This document shows positions 61,660 through 64,000 of a stretch of DNA of 64,000 nt, piece by piece. The translations under genes were made by a program, and so were the position numbers. The notes beneath the pieces were generated by a model. That model saw only the letters and a list, made by a program, of their open reading frames with translations. It was not told the DNA's origin and searched no databases. The DNA is taken from the NCBI GenBank assembly GCA_012934845.2, contig WNNJ02000965.1, forward strand, positions 1 through 64,000. Reading direction: 5' to 3'. How positions within the stretch are numbered: position 1 is the stretch's first letter; each line of letters begins with the position of its first letter. The DNA comes from Pomphorhynchus laevis (Eukaryota > Acanthocephala > Palaeacanthocephala > Echinorhynchida > Pomphorhynchidae).

Positions 61660-61701
61660 ACGGTACTGATGAGCTCCGTTAGAGCGAAACGCGTATACCG
61701 T
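61660..61701 (+). ncRNA. Type I hammerhead ribozyme, copy 2
   Basis: Same fold 464 bases downstream: stem I 61660-61665 with 61696-61701, CTGATGA 61666-61672, stem II 61673-61676 with 61682-61685, GAAA 61686-61689. Here stem III is the perfect palindrome ACGCGT, so two neighbouring copies can share a six-base stem. Cleavage is predicted after A61695. Confidence 0.92.
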
Positions 61702-62154
61702 TGTTGAAGTTTGTTGTCACACATTGGATGACTGGGCATACGTAACGACTTTGAATATTGCGAGAATAATTCGGTTATATATCTTTTTCTGATGAGGATA
61801 TCTAGAATTCTGCCTGGTGTTTATGCCTCCTTGTAAGGAAAGCATAGTGATTTATTTACGAGTACACCATTGAGTGTCCCAGGGCAGGTTCCTTAAAAGC
61901 TTAATAGCCTTTGATAGGAGAAACGTGATTTCAATGAAGTATACAAAAATAATTTTTTATGCATAATAATACTCAATTTTGAATCGGTAAGAGATATGTG
62001 TCTGCCAGCTTGGTGGTTACCATAATATTCCCGGCTTGCGATACAGGGTGGTTTCAATGTCGTTAGAGTGTTTGGTTACATGGACAAAACATAATGCAAC
62101 TTTGAACAACTTGCATAAAACCGTTATGCTTTATCCAGGTAATATGGCATTAAA

Positions 62155-62301
62155 ACCGCACTGTATTTCAAGATGGGAATACCCTGATACACAGCAAGTT
62201 CGCAGACATATCTCTTACAAATAAAAAAAATCGCTACACTGTATTTCAAGATGGGAATACCTTGATACCCATCAAGCTCGCAGACATATCTCTTACAAAT
62301 T
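62155..62301. repeat. Two-copy tandem repeat (~80-base period)
   Basis: Both copies carry CACTGTATTTCAAGATGGGA and CGCAGACATATCTCTTACAA. Flanking sequence to 62510 is less AT-rich and may be an old repeat. Confidence 0.85.
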
Positions 62302-62929
62302 AAAAAATTGCCACAGCTAAGGCTGTATTGACCCGGCCTATCTTAAAATGTTCATCATCTATATCTGCGATTTTAGAACCACGTAAAATATTGAAAGTGC
62401 TAAAACATTAGGGATGTCTTGATTGGCTATCAAAAGAGCCAGATGCCAATCGTTTGGTGATGTTATGTCCAGGAGCTAGAGTGTATTGAACATCACAATC
62501 GATTTTCATATATATTATATATGATCTTATTTATATTTCATAAAATAAATATAATGCATATATATGTCATATATATTCTTAAATATTAGTTGTAGACAGG
62601 TAGGTTGGGAGCATTTATTAAATCAAATTTTAACTTGTCACAAACGAGCTTTAGGATACAAAATTTCGAAAATCGATTTTAGAAATTTTTTAGTAATTCA
62701 TATAATACAACACTTCAATATTAATGTATAATTAATCCTCAAGAATAAAATCAGATCAACTTACTGAGTCTATGCATTTTATACAATTTCTAAATTAAAA
62801 ATAATATATAATAAAATATTAATAATTGAATAGTAATTAATTAAATAATAAATAATAAAAGATTATAAATAATAAATAATTATAAATAATAAATATTATA
62901 AAAGATTTTATATAAATTATATTCATATC

Positions 62930-63420
62930 AAGTTAACATTTAAAATTGAAATTTTGATAAAAATTAAATTTTATGAATCGACTAATTAAAAGACAATGTA
63001 TCACAATAAGGATTATATTTCATCTAATAAACTGCTATTAAGTTTTAGCCCCGATTCTTGGACTGAACATAGCAGGGGAGCCAAATAAAGGCTAATGATG
63101 TATTTTCTCTGATGAAATTTGATTATATAGTATCTTATCTAATGTAAAGTTTATAATTTATTATCCATTAATAAAAATTTTCCACTTAAGAGTTTAAATT
63201 TATTCTTTATATTATTGTGTTGATTTATATATTTCACAATTTGCTGTTTGATTTTATTTTTATAGTAACCTAGTTTAAAATATGAATCTATTAAATTATT
63301 TAAATGATTTTGAAGCCAATTTAAATGATTTTGAAGAAAGCATATTGTTGCAATTCTTAAAATTTCATTATTTAATGTATTATATTTTATATTATATGGT
63401 ATTATCTAGTATCTTATTCT
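62930..63420 (+). repeat. Palindromic MITE-like repeat, diverged copy
   Basis: Has TATCACAATAAGGATTATAT, a decayed hairpin (ACTGCTATTAAG with GAACATAGCAGGGG), AAAGGCTAATGATGTATTTT and the complete AT-rich 3' part ending TATTATATTTTATATTATAT. Confidence 0.75.
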
Positions 63421-63454
63421 AATACAAAGTATATTATTTATAATATACTTTGTA

Positions 63455-63665
63455 TATTATAACAACGAACTTCTGAATAAACGAACTTCTAACAACGAAC
63501 ATCTACGAACTTCCGAATATTAAAAATGAACTTCTAAATAAACGAACTTCTAACAACGAACTTCTACGCCCACTTCGAGAATAAACGAACTTCTAACAAC
63601 GAACTTCTACGCCGCACTTCTGCAACGAACTTCGTTTCACTACAACGAACTTATACAATCAAACT
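63455..63665. repeat. AACGAACTTCT minisatellite
   Basis: Irregular head-to-tail units built on AACGAACTTCTAA and AACGAACTTCTACG, with interspersed variants. It directly precedes the LINE-like open frame at 63711 and may be its promoter-side repeat. Confidence 0.85.
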
Positions 63666-63710
63666 GCGTTTTAATATCGACAATCGTCGACTGTTCACTA
63701 CATCGAACTT

Positions 63711-64000
63711 ATGTGGACAACGAGCGATTACTTGCACAAATTTGGAGCAACAATGACAGTTCCAGATCGATGTTGTTCATGCAATGGGCCACATGCGGTG
63801 TGCAGGAATTGTGTGTGTCAACGCGGGTAGAGCTTGTCGTGATTGCTTTCCGGCACAACGTTGTGGTAATCGCCTTGTGAGTTCCCCATGCTTAGATACA
63901 GTAGACTCTGCAGCTCCTAGTGAAAGTCTTTCGGACAGAGTTATATCTCTTGCTTCCCAGGTTGTTCCCAGTTTACATCTTGATACCGAGATTTACGTCA
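63711..64000 (+). pseudogene. N-terminal Cys-rich part of an RLE-type LINE, cut by the window edge
   Basis: From ATG 63711: MWTTSDYLHKFGATMTVPDR, CCSCNGPHAVCRNCVC, then a one-base frame slip in a GT run (about 63811-63819). It continues VNAGRACRDCFPAQRCGN and LVSSPCLDTVDSAAPS to the edge. The Cys spacing C-x2-C-x-C-x6-C-x2-C is identical to that at 46742-46792, so this is a fresh-looking N terminus of the same LINE class. The frame slip could be a sequencing error in the repeat. Confidence 0.6.

Larger units (their letters stand above)
60789..61889 (+). repeat. Tandem 464-base array with hammerhead ribozymes (retrozyme-like)
   Basis: Units at 60789-61250, 61251-61714 and a partial third to about 61889. 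The second half of each unit is almost unchanged between copies (three or four differences from CTTTAAAGTGTCCCTG to the ribozyme). The first half is visibly more diverged. Within each full unit, GGAATTTAG (61033-61041) pairs with CTAAATTCC (61094-61102), closing a long hairpin. Size, tandem form, high internal pairing and one hammerhead per unit match animal retrozymes, which are transcribed, self-cleave to monomers and circularise. No protein is encoded. Confidence 0.9.

Noticed and set aside
60870-61810. A second CTGATGAGGATAT word in each ribozyme repeat unit as another hammerhead
   Set aside because: No GAAA follows at the right distance and no stem II can form; the word is part of the unit but lacks a core.
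63455-63665. CRISPR or telomeric repeat
   Set aside because: Irregular AACGAACTTCT units without spacers and unlike any telomere repeat I know.

Overview
This is eukaryotic, animal nuclear DNA: very AT-rich by eye (about three quarters A+T), spliced, and packed with non-LTR retrotransposon remains. The one clear host gene is a MAPK-interacting kinase (MNK/Lk6 family), which is found in animals. One of its introns is only 45 bases long and others reach 5-7 kb. The LINE families (restriction-like-endonuclease type, APE/gag type, CR1-like) and a tandem array carrying hammerhead ribozymes fit an AT-rich invertebrate. I cannot name the phylum from sequence alone.

Layout. 1-8.1 kb: minisatellite, fold-back repeats and featureless AT-rich DNA. 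8.1-22 kb: scattered LINE pieces (8.1-8.7, 9.9-10.4, 11.7-12.1 and 20.5-21.6 kb) among copies of a palindromic MITE-like repeat, plus a cascade of overlapping perfect palindromes at 15.3 kb. 23.4-31.6 kb: three head-to-tail copies, all on the minus strand, of one APE-type gag/pol LINE; the youngest (27.7-31.6 kb) is nearly intact. 31.6-43.3 kb: mostly empty AT-rich DNA with one LINE 3' fragment (39.1-39.7 kb), tandem duplications and long inverted repeats. 43.3-60.4 kb: last five exons of the MNK gene, plus strand, with correct splice phases. Its introns hold a long decayed RLE-type LINE (46.6-49.4 kb), an inverted pair of hammerhead-like motifs (49.9-50.1 kb), a CR1-like fragment, an intronless antisense calreticulin copy with one in-frame stop (52.1-53.4 kb), a 5'-truncated RLE LINE directly upstream of that copy (53.5-55.5 kb), and another LINE piece (57.1-57.6 kb). 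60.8-61.9 kb: about 2.4 tandem copies of a 464-base unit with two well-folding type I hammerhead ribozymes, the architecture of an animal retrozyme. 62-64 kb: a tandem duplication, another MITE copy, a minisatellite, and the cysteine-rich start of another RLE-type LINE running off the edge.

The strongest candidate for an unusual system is the hammerhead array at 60789-61889. Next are the inverted hammerhead-like pair in the MNK intron, the LINE-calreticulin neighbourhood, and the recurring long direct repeats that flank LINE fragments. No LTR retrovirus-like or capsid-bearing element was recognised.
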